Source of the DNA: Lunularia cruciata
Lineage: Eukaryota > Streptophyta > Marchantiopsida > Lunulariales > Lunulariaceae
NCBI GenBank assembly: GCA_948567375.1
Contig: OX419757.1
Coordinates: forward strand, 68,889,836 to 68,953,835
Direction: 5' to 3'
DNA length: 64,000 bases
Below, in pieces: positions 37,488 to 49,606 of the stretch (within the stretch, counting starts at the first letter, position 1; each line of letters starts with the position of its first letter). A program made the position numbers and the translations under genes. The notes under the pieces are model-generated. The model searched no databases. It was given only the letters and a program-made list of their open reading frames with translations, and had not been told where the DNA came from.

Positions 37488-37957
37488 ATTTAACGTGCTT
37501 TAGTTTTGGTGAATTCGAATTCTACTTACAGACTGTACCTATAACCATGTAACTCATCAATCTGTAAATTGGCGTGTGCTTTGTTTGTTGTTTCTTGTGC
37601 GATCAATGTTGGAACAAAAAGTAATTGATAATCGCGCTATTTCGATCGTTCAGTATTTGCACGACCTGGTGACCATGTGCCCTCATTTATGTTCTTCCCA
37701 TCGATAGCCTCCGCCATCGACATTTTCAAAGTATGGGGCTCTCTTTAGAATAACGACTAGATAAAAGGTGTCATTGTTAGCTGCTCAACATCCAGCAATA
37801 TGTTTCATCAAATATATTAGCTGACAAGCATACTGAGCAAACCTGATTAACAATCCCCAGTTTCTATTTCCTTAAACTGAACTGAAGGGGAACAAACAGT
37901 AAACAGGAGCGATTACTCATCTTGCGGGAAGAATCTCAAAATGATAGTCACCCGGGA

Positions 37958-38039
37958 CGACGCCTGAGAGATTCGAACTCTCGCGGGCAGAGCCCATGTA
38001 CTTAGCAGGCACACGCCTTAACCACTCGGCCAAAGCGTC
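37958..38039 (-). tRNA. tRNA-Ser (GCT)
   Basis: Minus strand, 82 bases. Acceptor GACGCTT pairs with AGGCGTC (one T:G pair), the D arm is GCCGAGTGGTTAAGGC, and the anticodon loop holds CTGCTAA (GCT, reads AGC/AGU). A long class II variable arm carries GGGCTCTGCCC, and the T arm is GAGAGTTCGAATCTCTC. No intron and no encoded CCA. Internal A and B boxes are intact. Confidence 0.95.
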
Positions 38040-38401
38040 CCATATGCCAGAAAACTTCTAATTTCGATATATAGTTACATTTTAATAATCCAGACAACGG
38101 AAGGGATGTGCCGTGCAAACAACAAAGATGTCATGTTATGAAAGGAATGGTAAATAAAGTACAATCAGGGAAGCAATTTCAACTAAATCAAAATAGACAA
38201 ATTAAACTTGCATCCAGCGAAAGATGTCATTGTAGTATAACTGGAGTATGGCATGTGAGCTGTTAATGTACCGACCGGACATACTAACCAATAATTAATT
38301 TAAATAACAATGCAATGGATAAACAGCAAGAAGATCAAAATGACTCAAACATGTTATAGCGAGATTGTTCATAGAGAAGCCTAATAGAACTATAAGGAGA
38401 C

Positions 38402-38670
38402 GGGAAATTGTAAACCCACCTCACCTTTTCTGCTCATCCACTTCACCTCTCCTAGTCTAACACTTCCAGCCAATCAGAGTGGCTAATTGTGTGAAATTGA
38501 CATTCTGGGGCATGGTTATAGGATACTTTCAACGTCTTGTTACAACATTGTAACCAAGCTTATAACATAACGAGAGTGGTTTGATTGGTTTATTTGCACA
38601 CTAGTAGTACCGTAGGGGGTGAGGTGAATGAGCAGAAAAAGTGAGGTAAGGAGATTAGTTTACTGTTTCC
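38402..38670. mobile_element. MITE-like element with about 50-base terminal inverted repeats
   Basis: The left arm 38402-38450 (GGAAATTGTAAAC then ACCTCACCTTTTCTGCTC) is matched by the inverted right arm 38617-38670 with a few mismatches and small gaps. About 165 bases of non-coding sequence lie between. Total 269 bases with no ORF. Family is not assigned because the target duplication is unclear. Confidence 0.65.
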
Positions 38671-39057
38671 ATAACACCAATACAAGAGAACGCATACTGA
38701 CACCTGACCACGGTAATAGTCCCGGTTTTGACTAGCACGAAGAAAATTGAGAGAGACGACTGCAGTGCATATCGAAAGAGAAATAAAACCGAGCTTCACC
38801 ATATGAAACCGAGCTGCACCATATGCTACATTATCACGCAAACCGAGCAAGTTGAATTAGAGTGTAAGAGGTAGACATAATTACCTACTTTGGGATCCTA
38901 CACCATTGAAAATAGAGGACGATAGGCTTCCGAGGTTTACTACGGGAAGAAGGGCGCAGTAAGCAGAGATTAATTGAAATAAAGCGACTTACACGGTCCG
39001 GAGTACATGAAACATATTTGTAAGCCGCTAATGATATAATTCCTGGGCCAGGAGAAA

Positions 39058-39850
39058 GTATGAGAAATCTACCCTACCGCACCTAAGATATCCGAGCTAT
39101 GCAAGTCGTACGATCTACACACAATTGGAGCATCCGAAGAAACATCACCTAATGTGACTGCTCTCCTATGGATTGCACCAGCCACTGCACTCTGTAGAGC
39201 AATGGACACACGCGGTCTAAAATATGCTACAAAGTATGAGAGTGAGAATGGTACCCCTGACGCCTAACATGATAAGCTCTCGTGCACTCCCTGACAAATG
39301 TGTCAAATGCCATGTCCATTGCTCCATATAACTCCAAGGCTAGAGGAACAAAGAGGTGACCTCGCTGCATGCCCCTATACTTGGAGACCTTGCGACCTGT
39401 TGCTGCACTCGCCGCCCATCCAGGGGGATGGGTAATCACTCCCACCGAAACTGTGTCCCGCGTAGGGTCCGTGACCACGACATCCGCTACTATCACCTGA
39501 TCATCTCGGACCAGGTATAAGTCTGCACTGACATGTGTCATTTGCAACGCATACGAACGCTCCCTCCAAGCCAAGTATACACTCTCTTGTGCCATAACAA
39601 ACACTATGTCTCTAATGGCATCATGGGTAGCTATTCTCTGTCCTCCAAAAGGACACCGTGTCATGTGGACCGCCACTGCATCTAGTGTAGAACCACACTC
39701 ACAAGTGAGTAGTGAAGATGCAGATGGGTGTACCAAACCTAGGCGAAACCTCATCGCTGTAGAGAAAGTAGCCGGTGCGAGTCGGAAAGCCCTAATGCAT
39801 GGTCGAGCTAGGATCCACGAGCTTGCACCCTGGCCGGAGCAAGAGTGTAG
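39058..39850 (-). pseudogene. R2-like LINE, 5'-truncated second copy
   Basis: About 90% similar by eye to the 3' third of the LINE at 19581-22949, in the same strand orientation. It covers the CECGSTLD knuckle, the endonuclease core (SADLYLVRDDQ...DVVVTDP) and the C-terminal MQRGHLF..ALELYGAMD region. It starts abruptly at 39850, as expected for incomplete reverse transcription. It keeps CGA and TGG where copy 1 has stops (20517 and 20151), but has a one-base deletion in a C-run near 39254 and a TAG near the C-terminus. It ends just where the short repeat begins in copy 1. Confidence 0.85.
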
Positions 39851-40229
39851 TATATTTTATCCCTCGACATTATGCTTTCCAAAATGAGTCTCAAAGCGTT
39901 TTATTCCTTGCAACTTTGATGAAAGAGCATAAAAACTCTGGAAGTTCTAAACTGACAAACTTTCAATGTGTTCATCTGCATGTTCTGACATCTGGACTGG
40001 AGTTGCATTGAAAGATTCATACTAGTCTAATTTTACCGCTTAGATATATTCATCAATGGAGCGATTGTTGAACACTTAGTTGATCAAATTACAGCCGTTC
40101 ACAACTCTTGCTCCTCACGGTTAATAGATGTGTTGTCATCTTCGCAGCAGCTGCGAAGATATGTTCGATAGTTTGACTTAATTTCTCGTAATTGTCTCCT
40201 AAATCTACAGTGTACACTCAACCATACGC

Positions 40230-40917
40230 TCAAACACCATCAGTGGCCATCACTGGTTTTACAGAGGCGGACTTGTAATGAGTGCTTTCCCTGTGAACAG
40301 ACGGCGTCAGTGGCTGGGAAGAAACAATGTCTGAGAAGAAAATCCCCTTCTTGTGCTGCTTGGCGAGGTTGCGGAAGGGACTTTGTGAGATGAACTTTTC
40401 CGACTGATGCAGCATCAGTTCAGGCAGTTCAAGGTCTGGAACAATTTTACGCTTGTGCTTGTCCAAGAGAACATCTGGTGAACCTGACAACTGGCGTGCG
40501 ATGGTCACTCCCGCTACTCCGAAAGCGATTGTCATGATTCCAAACAATGGATAGATTGGTGTCATTTTTGGCCTCATGAAGGCAAACCTGCAGCATAGAA
40601 TGTGACTAGATCAGTCCCTGTGTTCTACTATTTCCGGTATTCACAGTTAAAATGCATCTGTGAGAGCAGAGCGAACCACTGAAGCAATAAACTGCAGCTT
40701 TGTGAACCTCTATAATGGAACAGAAGTACAAAGCTGAGCTCGGAACCTCGCAGACAGTCTATTTTGAGACGACATCCATAAGTGCATTAGTGGCAAGAGA
40801 AGATGTCAACTGAAGCTCAGATATCAGACCAGGTGCTGCAATGCCTAGCCGCCAACAGTGGGAAGGGTATCCGGGAACAAACCTGCTGCTGAGTCCGTTA
40901 GCTTTCGCACTGACCAT
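40230..40917 (-). CDS. B12D-like small membrane protein (MLRQ/NDUFA4-type family), two exons
   Basis: Exon 1 is 40917-40883 and exon 2 is 40587-40230. The donor is CAG|GTTTGT and the acceptor CTGCAG|G; the joined length of 393 bases gives 130 residues plus stop in frame. The short N-terminus leads into RPKMTPIYPLF and a single membrane helix (about residues 25-43, FGIMTIAFGVAGVTIARQL), then SGSPDVLLDKHKRK. That matches the B12D layout of R-P-x-x-YPLF, one helix and (T/S)-G-(N/S)-P-(E/D)-V. Family members are mitochondrial inner-membrane proteins related to the NDUFA4/MLRQ subunit and are linked to respiration in plants. B12D proteins are usually about 85-100 residues; this one has an added polar C-terminal tail of about 40. 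The first in-frame ATG is used. Looks intact. Confidence 0.75.
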
Positions 40918-42617
40918 CTTGACAAACTTCTTGGTTCCAAACTGAATCACCTACTCACGAAACAAACTCCTTCGCATTAACCACAATAATCTGGATCTTC
41001 TCCACCGTCCCTTAATGTCCGCTTGGCTGCAACAACTCGAACAACCTGTAGCTGTTATGCCTTCAGATGTCGTCCGTCTCTTTGCTGTCACTCTCGTTGT
41101 AATGTACCGAGAACTGCCTTACTTCTCAAACATCCAGCAATTTATACCCCAATATCCGTGTATTTGCTGAGTCAAAAATCTTTAGATGCTAGCTCCTGGT
41201 GACAGGATACTGCTCGTTCCCACGTTCGGTCCAGGAAGAACGCCAGCATGATCTGATTTAATTTTCGGAAATTCGCTCAAATCGGCTACTACTGTATTGA
41301 GCTCGAATTCCAAAAGAAAATGCATTGCCCCAACACCTGCAGGTCCTTCTCCCGATCTATCTCTGTCTGACTCAGCCATGCACTGAGCGTACTTCATCGG
41401 CCCAATCATACCTGCGTCAATCGCTTGTCAAACGTAGCCGTACGTCCGATCTTACGTCCGGTGATCAAACGCTAAAGTTTGTTACCTACTGGAAGTGAAC
41501 GTATGGAATTAAAGTTCCTTCCTTTTAAGGACAAGCTTAGGGTTTAGAGCTGCCTGTCCAAGTTCTTGTATGGTAGGTGAAATTTGTTACTGTAGCGCAA
41601 GAAGGACTCTCAACATGACTATTCTAGCTCTATGAGATTAAGTTGAATCTTATGATTGTTCAGAATTTAAGCTCTATGCTTGAAATCGTTCCTTGTTATG
41701 GATTTTGAGAAAACTAAAAAATGCCAAAGGTAGACCTGGGCACGGCTGGGCTAATGGCTAGCCGGCTAGTTGTCAAATTAGTGGGTCGAGCATACTAATC
41801 TAGATTATATTTTAAAGATTAATTCAGGTTATATTATTAATCATATAGATAAAATGAAATATAAAAAATTAGATAGATTTAAACAGTTTGCAATATGCGG
41901 AAATACTTTTTAAGTGATGAGTTTTGAACATAAAGTCTCAATGGTAGTAAGAAGAAAGGCAACGAGACCGTTCAAAAAAGGCAATAAGCTTCTGAACATG
42001 TGAATTGCTCATTTTTATCTTCGTTGTGGTGAGAATTGTCTGACCCTAAATTGTCTCAAGCTTTATTTTACTTTAGTATGTAATAGATGGAAACAGTTCC
42101 CAAGCGAATAGTTTTGATAATAGCAAGAATAAACACAAACACTGTAAAAATAACGTAGCACTGTTACAGTTGCTGAAGAGTACAAATGAAGCATGCTGAA
42201 CTTGCAGCCCATACACTCTTCGTGTGTAGTTCTTCTCGCCTTCACACATCATATCAGAAACGAGAAGTTTAGAACCTTATTGATACCTTGACTTGCCTCA
42301 TTTCAATGAATTAAGTGCAGCAAGCAATTAACACTGACAACTCTTGAGCACTTAATAATTGTAAGCATTTCATATGTGTGACAAAACCCCTTGGCATTCA
42401 CATATGAGCCTGTCTGCAAGCTCACGGACGTGAGCCTAAACCCTAAACACCCGCATGTATATTAATCCATTACAAATTTAGCCGTGGCTCTAGCAGGCTC
42501 TCAAATTATGTGAACCGGCAAACCGTTTGTTCCAGCTAGTAGGCTAAACCATGTTGAACCTGCTGTTTGCCCGGGTTCTAGCCAAAGGAATTGCCAAAAT
42601 ATGACAGCGCAAATCAA
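40918..42617. other. Upstream region of the B12D-like gene
   Basis: Contains its promoter and leader. A 75-codon ATG-started minus-strand frame at 41182-41409 has no recognisable features and may lie in the leader. The remainder is AT-rich without coding signal. Confidence 0.35.
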
Positions 42618-43127
42618 TCAAAATACCGGGACTAGCCATACCTGGCGTCCATGTACTTGGCTCAGAAGGTTTGTAGTGTACTGCACATTAGATCTCAACG
42701 TCTTCGCTCGCATCGTAACGAACTGTTCGTGGATGGAAGCAGTACAGTCGACGAAACAGAACGAGGTTTGAGGACCTCTATGTGGAGGCTGGTTCTTGTC
42801 TTGGGAACTGGACAAATTAGTAAACGGGCACAAGTTTCCCGTCGATAAGGACGGTGACATGATTCCCGGATTTCTCCAGGCCCAACTGACAAGGGATAGC
42901 CGACTCAGCTCAGCTTCAGCTATCTTTGCAAAGTAGACGAAGCATAACGCCAGACAATACCCCGTCAACAGGTACCGTTTCGGAATAGATCCGGCACCGC
43001 GAAGTCGTGGGCTACGGCAGTGACCACGTAAACATGTTTGCACGGGTGGCTCATCTACGAACGTCACAATCTTCTTCTTTGCGGCGAGTATTTTGTCAAC
43101 TAGGTTGGATATATTCATGTGCTGCAT
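42618..43127 (-). CDS. Hypothetical ORF, 169 codons
   Basis: ATG-started minus-strand frame in a locally GC-richer island. It has a possible membrane segment (YLLTGYCLALCFVYFAKIAEA, about residues 52-72) but no known domain, and it is Cys- and Ser-rich. The opposite strand is also open for part of it. It could be an exon of an unrecognised gene or chance; I favour chance slightly. Confidence 0.2.
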   Translation of the reverse strand: MQHMNISNLVDKILAAKKKIVTFVDEPPVQTCLRGHCRSPRLRGAGSIPKRYLLTGYCLALCFVYFAKIAEAELSRLSLVSWAWRNPGIMSPSLSTGNLCPFTNLSSSQDKNQPPHRGPQTSFCFVDCTASIHEQFVTMRAKTLRSNVQYTTNLLSQVHGRQVWLVPVF

Positions 43128-43514
43128 ATGGTTTAAATGTGTCCATTTGCTATATGAACTCGCAACTTGGAGTTGTGAATTAATCTGCGTTCACTACATT
43201 CGCTCACCTAGGTGCTGCAAAGTAATCGATGTACTGTTTAACTTGGTCGTAGATCTATTGCCATTGTAATTTTGAGTTCCTTTAAAGTCAAATATCGATT
43301 TTGAAAGGTGTCCTTGTTTCCATGAACTCTAAACCTGAATTGATTCGCCGGCATTTAATTATAGATTAAGTTACAGATCAAGAGGTACCTCTAAATTCAA
43401 CTCTATTTAGTAAAAGAAGAAAGGGTAATTAATACAGAAGATGGTACTAAGGATACTAAACTCCTCGGCCGAACAAGTGTTTAGATACAACAAGTGTTAC
43501 TAGATTTTTTCAAT
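43128..43514. other. Intergenic, no feature seen
   Basis: No coding or repeat signal was recognised before the LTR fragment begins. Base composition shifts here from mixed to AT-rich. Confidence 0.35.
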
Positions 43515-43723
43515 TTTTTGAAACCTAATTCATTCATTTAGGCTTCCAAAATTGACTCTAAAGTTTATACGGTGTTTTCGAACTCTATCCTAATAGTGGA
43601 AGTACTCTTTTGGCAACACCTCTATCTCTATCTGGTCTATTTACACCATCATATATAACATCCCTCAAGATATTACCAAGCAAATTCCACCTATAGATAA
43701 TATGTCCAGCTAATGATATTACA
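43515..43723 (-). mobile_element. LTR family A fragment (5' part of LTR only)
   Basis: It matches the right-hand 200 bases of the LTR at 44944-45528 (shared TAATTCAT.CATTTAGGC, AGAAGTACTCTTTTGG and GATATTACCAAGC). It ends ATTACA like the complete LTR. The left part is missing, so it is a truncated relic. Confidence 0.7.
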
Positions 43724-44943
43724 CTTATGATCTCTATTATTAAATTCAAACATTGTTAAACCATACTAAGATCTCTGAAATATCTAATGACATTGCAATA
43801 AGATGTTTTAATCACTATTGCAGTTCACATTGTGCATTGGTTGAGAATCATTTGTCCAATTGCATTGCAATAAGATGTTGTACTCTTCTTCTCTGATGCA
43901 AAAGTGAAATTTTCTTGCTCCAAACTTTGATGGAAAGATGCATTGCTTTGAATATGAATGTTCAATTGAAAGAAATATCATTCCAGTGATGAATTAGCTT
44001 GGGCTATTGATCTAAATAAGATTTTGAATCTTATGATTCCGTTAGCCATTCTATAAATGCATTCTATAAGGACTCTTGTTTGATTATTTGTAAGTGCATA
44101 TGGTGTAAGAGCTTTGAATTTACTTAGATTGTCATACATATGACTAACATTTGATCAATATAGTCATCAGGTTTGTTTACAATCAAAAGTTTCATCTTCT
44201 TTAAAGCTCCTTGACTTTCTTTTGATTATTCTTTTCTCATATGCAAAGAAGTTATAAACTTTAGTTATTGAATTCTTTTAGCTAGTTTAAAATTTAATGT
44301 ACAAGAGGAAGTGCTTTAGTTCATTTAGTCAAGACATAATATAACTATGTTATGATAACATTTGAATCATATTTAAAGTGGTTTTAGGCCAAGAAGAGTT
44401 TTCATTTCATGTTCTCATTGAAGATCAATGCATAATAAATGCACCTTAGCTAACGATGAGTTCCAAATTGATTTTGATTTCTTAAAAGATAAAAGAATGA
44501 TTTTTCTTTTGATCCATACGATCAAAAAGAATGCATAACGTTTTCTCAATTATGATAATAGCATTTTTTCAATATTCTAGTATCTCATACTCATTTGCTT
44601 GTTATGCCTAATGAAGTTGAAAATTAATATCAAATTTAACTAAAGAAAAAAATATTGATAAGATTTTTTTAATATAATCATAAAGATAATGAGGTTCAAC
44701 CATTTTAACCATAACTTTGCAACTCTTAGGTACTCTTCAAAACATTTAGATGTAAAACATTGGAGAAAGAAAATTTGCACTGTAATTATGAATAATAAGT
44801 TGAAAAAAAATTTCATAACCCTATTGTTTATATGATTTTGACCAATTTGATTGATATAAGCAAACAAATGGCTAAAGAGAACAAAACTCACAAAATATTC
44901 GTAGAAACAACAAGATATATAGTCTTTTTCATTGCTAAACAAT
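43724..44943. other. AT-rich, no gene
   Basis: Very AT-rich sequence. A minus-strand frame at 44640-44999 is low-complexity and hydrophobic by composition only. No repeat family beyond the flanking LTRs is recognised. Confidence 0.4.
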
Positions 44944-45528
44944 TGTAACACTTTGAGGACAAGAAACTCTCCAAGAGAGATACAAGAGGGAAAATACAAG
45001 CTTCACATTCAATACTCCGATACTCCAAAGGAGCACCTTCTCTTTATTATATAGTAAAGAAGATCCACTCAAAGGAAGCTCCACTCTTGGATCAGACACA
45101 TGGATTTGTGACATGTCAGCAAGCTCCACCCTAAGATTAGTTGCATGGATGGGTGACATGTCGGTCCTTGTCCTACCTAGTTGGTCAAACAAGTTTCACT
45201 AAAGGGAATCTTCTTGTAAGAAGCTCATAATCACATGGGTGAGATAATATTGGAAAGCTCTCCATGAAACGAACCATGGGGAGAAAAGTCAAGTCTTTTT
45301 CAATTAGGGGGGTGGATGTTTCCAATTTCAAGGCCTAATTCATCCATTTAGGCCTCCAAAATTTGCTCTGAAGTTTCCAAGCTATTTTTAGTTTTTTCCT
45401 TATTAATAGAAGTACTCTTTTGGTGACACCTCTATCCAATCTAGCTAGCTCATCATACAAAACATCCTTCTAGATATTACCAAGCCAATTTTCACCTCTA
45501 GATAATATGTGTAGTTATTGGTATTACA
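44944..45528 (-). mobile_element. 3' LTR of chromovirus A
   Basis: A 585-base LTR bounded by TGTAAC (plus-strand left) and ATTACA (right), i.e. TG..CA on the element's strand. It directly follows a purine tract on the minus strand (45529-45545, AAAAGGAGGAGG) that lies just after the chromodomain coding end. A related copy lies at 57802-58550 and a fragment at 43515-43723. Confidence 0.8.
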
Positions 45529-46906
45529 AGCCTCCTCCTTTTAAGATGCAACATCTTCATTGCAAAGCAATTGCTCAAAAGGTTGAACTAATACCGGTGC
45601 GTTGGTCAAGTTGGCTATTGGCTCCCAGGTTGCCTCATATAGTGAGTACCCTTTCCAATGCACAAGATATTTCACATGTGGATGGTGAGTATCACGGATG
45701 CGTTTTTGATTCTAGAGAATTCATTCGACTTCATATTCCTCCATGTCATCAATGAGGGTTTGGGCAAGGTCAACTTTCTTGGATGGAAGAGAATTAGGGT
45801 GGTTGAGGTGCATCTTTGCATAGTAAGGAAATACAAAATGTTGGATGGTTCTTTATGTGTAGTGGTAGCTTGAGGTGGTAGGTCACTATGCCAATTCAAT
45901 GAAGAATGGAGAAAGGTCTAATAAAACGAGGTCTGAGCTTACTAGGGCCAACTAACTTGAGGTTGGTGGTTGATAGCCAGACTTGATCTCCAACATTAAA
46001 CTCCATATGTTGGCGGTGTGCATCTACATATTGCTCCTATCAATTTTGGGCAATTTGTAATCTGAGATTGGCATTATCTATACCCTATTGGATTCTAGAA
46101 ACAACACTATTGACAATGTCAACCTTGGTAGCCACAAGATGGACCTTCATCAAGCTCTAAGGTGTGAAAGGATTCTCACCATAAATGAGGAAGAATGGTG
46201 TGACCTGTGTGGAGGCATTCATTGAATTGTTGTAAGAAAATTTCACCAATGGAAGTAAGGTGTCCCACCTCTCTTGCTCATCTAAAGTAAAGCCCTAGAG
46301 CATGTCCTCAATAGTGTGATTCACACTCTCTATTTGTCCATCAGTTTGTGGATGGTAAGTTGTGAACATGGAATTTGGTTTTGAAGAAACCAAGAGTGTT
46401 CTCCAAAGAAAACTAGTGAATTAAGTGCGTTTATCCTAAACATATTCCATCACATTGTTGCTCATCTTGAGCAAATAGTTATGGTGTTTGACTAAATCCA
46501 AGGTCTTGTCCATTCCAAAGTGACCTTTAATGGTAGAATCATGACATTTTGCTAGGATGATAGTTCTTAGATCCATGGCATCCAAGATCCATAACTTTCC
46601 ATCACAAAAAATGAGTCCTTGGGTGTTGGTGATGCCTTTGGATGATTGAGCACCTACAATCTGTGGATCAATTTTTGTAGCAACAAGAATCCTTGGCCAG
46701 AATTCATGGTTCATCTTGACTTCCACCACCAGATTGTTTGCCATTGGCATCCGAGTGAATGCATTTGCAAGTTACTTCTTGCCTTGAATATATGTGATTG
46801 TCATGTTGAATTATTGCCTCTACTTTGCCTACCAAATCTATCAACAAAAAAGATCTTTTTATGTCTCAAGGTAGACAAGAAGTTTGTGATCTATCTTTAC
46901 CACAAA

Positions 46907-47319
46907 TGTAAAAGACCAAAACCGAGGAGAGAAATAGGAGAATGGAAACTCACATTGGGACACTTGAATGAGGGAAAACTCCGAATGCCTAGCATGAGAT
47001 TTGGCTTTGGTATTTATAGGTAGCATACAAGACCCTTGAGAAGCTTCTCAAGAAGCTTCCTCAAACCATTTTCTTAGAGTGCAAGCCAAGTTAACTAGGA
47101 AGCTTCTCAAGAAGCTTCCTTCTAGAGGCCGTCTACTTGGCGTGCAAGCTAAGTTAGTTGGAAGCTTCTAGAAGCTTCCTTCTAGAAGCTACTTACTTAA
47201 GGTGCAAGCTAAGCTAACCAAGAAGCTTCCTAGATACTTCCGGAATATTCTAGGCTAATTTGTCTTATGTGCTACTTCGTGAGCCTGACTGCTTTGTCGC
47301 TAAACTCCATATTGTTACA
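46907..47319 (-). mobile_element. Solo LTR, family B, inside RNase H of chromovirus A
   Basis: A 413-base LTR (plus-strand TGTAAAAGACC...ATTGTTACA). Flanks ACAAA (46902-46906) and AAAAA (47320-47324) fit a 5-base target duplication with one change. The chromovirus RNase H reading continues on both sides. No internal region remains, so recombination between two LTRs removed the element body. It contains a TATA-like TATTTATAGG at 47017-47026 (minus CCTATAAATA) and the HSE-like array at 47036-47230. Confidence 0.85.
47036..47230 (-). promoter_or_regulatory. Array of heat-shock-element-like units in LTR B U3
   Basis: Repeated GAAGCTTC (GAAnnTTC) units, including four correctly phased units at 47161-47178 (GAAGCTTCTAGAAGCTTC) and further TTCTAGAA at 47180-47187. 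They are carried in subrepeats of about 60 bases that each also hold GTGCAAGC (47079, 47142, 47202). All lie upstream of the TATA-like box on the element's strand. GAAnnTTC arrays are the binding sites of heat-shock factors. Heat response here is inferred. Confidence 0.6.
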
Positions 47320-49606
47320 AAAAATGCCTTCTCACCAAGATAATGCTTCTAATGCTTGGTTGCAAGAACAGCCAACTCTTCTTGTTTGGTGGTGTGATAG
47401 TTGCATTCTGTTGATAACAACTTACGAGAGAAATATGCAATTGGGTGCCATATGTCTTGCCACTCTTGCTGTAAGACTACTCCTATTGATATGCCTAATG
47501 CATCTATAAACATCTTGATTGGACATTTTTTGTCATACCATTTCAAGATTGGTGCATGTAGTAATGTGTCTTTCAACTCTTGAAATACCAATTCTTGTGC
47601 AATTCCCCACATCCACTTCTTCCCCTTGCCCAATAGTGTTGTTAGAGGCTATGCAATCTTGGAGAATTCCTTGACAAATCAACACTAAAACCTTGTCAAT
47701 CCCAAGAAACCCCTAAGTTGAGTCTGATCTTCTAGAGCACCTTGTTTTTGAATGACCTCTATTCTATCTATAAACACTTGGATAAATTTTGCATTTACTC
47801 TATGCCATAAGTAGTATACTTCAAATTTGCCAAACTTGCACTTTGAGATATTGGCATACAATTTATTTGTCATAGAATCTGGAAGACTTGTCATAGATTT
47901 TACTTGTGCTCTATCATCATCTTGCTATAGACTAAGATGTCATCAAGGAAAATGGTAGTAGATTTATCCAAGTATGCACAAATTATGTCATTCATCAAAC
48001 TCATGCAAGTTGTTGGTGAGGCCAAACAGCATCACCAAGTACTCAAAGTGACCATACCTTGTTTGAAAGGCCATTTTTTGTATATCTTCTTCCAAAATCT
48101 TGATTTGGTTGTAACCACTCCATAGATCAAGTTTGGTGAAAAGCCTTGCTCCATTGAGTTGATCAAACCCATGATCCATGCAAGGTAATGGATATTTTTT
48201 CTTCACCGTTTGTTGAATAATACACATACGCATTGTTCCGTCCTTCCTCTTCACAAACAATATAGGAGCCCCATATGGTGATAAGTTGGGTTGTATATCC
48301 TCTTCTATAACATATCCTTCATTTGAGCCTTCTTCCAGCTCATGAGGTGATAGTTGATATGGAGCCTTATAAGGAGGTGTCTTCCCAAGAAGTATCTCAA
48401 TTTTATGATGTACACTCCTTTTTTGTTGTAAACTTGTGGGTTATTCATCCAAAAAGATATCTTGAAACTCATTGGCCACATCTTTCAATTTCTCAAGAAT
48501 TTGTCCATTGTGTTGAGCACTCTAGACTTCTCTTATTAGACCCATGAAACATCTATCTGTCTTACCAATAGATGAGGTCCCTATGACATAGAGAGGCAAC
48601 TCTTGCCTTTATGATCTTTCTTTAACTCCAAAGATCTTCTATTCACTAGTCCTCACTACTTTCTTTCTCCAATCCACCATGGGGTTGTAGTGCTCCATCC
48701 ATGTCATGCTTAAGATTGCATTGTAACAAGCTAATTGCATGACTTACCACTCAATTGCTTCTTGATACTCTCCTATAGAGAGTACTACCTTTCTAGGTAA
48801 TGACTCAATCCTCTTTGTCTGACCATTAAGTAAGTAACTCTACTTTGTCATTCTCATCCTTCTCTAGTTCCATCTCCAACCTTATTACAATAGAGCAAGA
48901 TAAGAATTTCTCTATTGCTCCAAGGTCTATCAACACTCTCATCGAATTGCTTTCTAGCACTCCATTTACAACAATTAAATGTGTTTTTATCTTCCTCTGC
49001 CTTTGCACACTCATCCTCTTCCTCCCCTCTTCTTCTCCTCTTCTTACTCTTCTTCACCAAGCCAATAAGGCCGCAATGTACATTTACTAGCAATCTTCAT
49101 TTTCAGACGTGATTTCAGCATCCTCCTCTTTGGTTTGCCTCTCCATTTGGTTCAAAGGTTGCTTGTATGGAGGCCGAGGGTCTCTAAGGTGATGAGCATG
49201 AAAATTGATGGCAATGTGCCCAATTTGGCCACAATTGTAACATTATCTTTGTTTTGCTCAAGCCAATTCTCCCCATAGGACTCCTTCTCTTCTTTCTTTG
49301 ACCCATCTCTGTTCTCCTTGGAAGGATCTTGCTCCTTGGTCTCAGAACCAAATGATGCCTAATTCATAAGAATTGATCTACCAAAATGGTGTGTCTCAGC
49401 CGAATAGTTTTGCATCGGTGCTACCACTTCACCTCCTCCAAGCACCCCTACTATTATTTGAGCATAGGCAATGGCTTCAAAAATATGCAAGGATTTTTTA
49501 CCATTACCTCTTGGCAAATCTGCTCTTTTAATCCACTTTTGACATTGTCAAGAGCTTTGGTTGTACTCATATTGGTAATTGCAACCTTTATATCAAGAAA
49601 CGCCAT

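Larger units (their letters stand above)
45529..49606 (-). pseudogene. Ty3/gypsy chromovirus A internal region, degenerate
   Basis: Minus-strand retrotransposon polyprotein relic. From its 5' side: gag zinc knuckle CYNCGQIGHIAIN (last Cys replaced by Asn) near 49220; protease near 49014-48826 (VLIDLGA for the usual DSGA); reverse transcriptase 48260-47900 ([25 protein letters not shown]); RNase H 47633-47349 and 46906-46750 (DALGISIGVVLQQ, AYFSRKLL); the integrase zinc-binding region near 46550 (GHFGMDKTLDLVKHH); the integrase C-terminus near 46010-45800 (GDQVWLSTTNLKL); and a chromodomain near 45680-45580 (YLVHWKGYSLYEATWEP). Many stops and frameshifts. A solo LTR interrupts RNase H (46907-47319), and the gag end is cut by another LTR at 49607. 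The chromodomain marks the chromovirus lineage. No active product is possible. Confidence 0.88.

Noticed and set aside
41182..41409. 75-codon ATG-started minus-strand frame upstream of the B12D-like gene
   Set aside because: Short, no motif, and lies where the gene's leader or promoter should be.
42618..42892. Second overlapping frames on both strands within the hypothetical 169-codon ORF
   Set aside because: Mutual overlap in a GC-richer island suggests composition rather than multiple genes.
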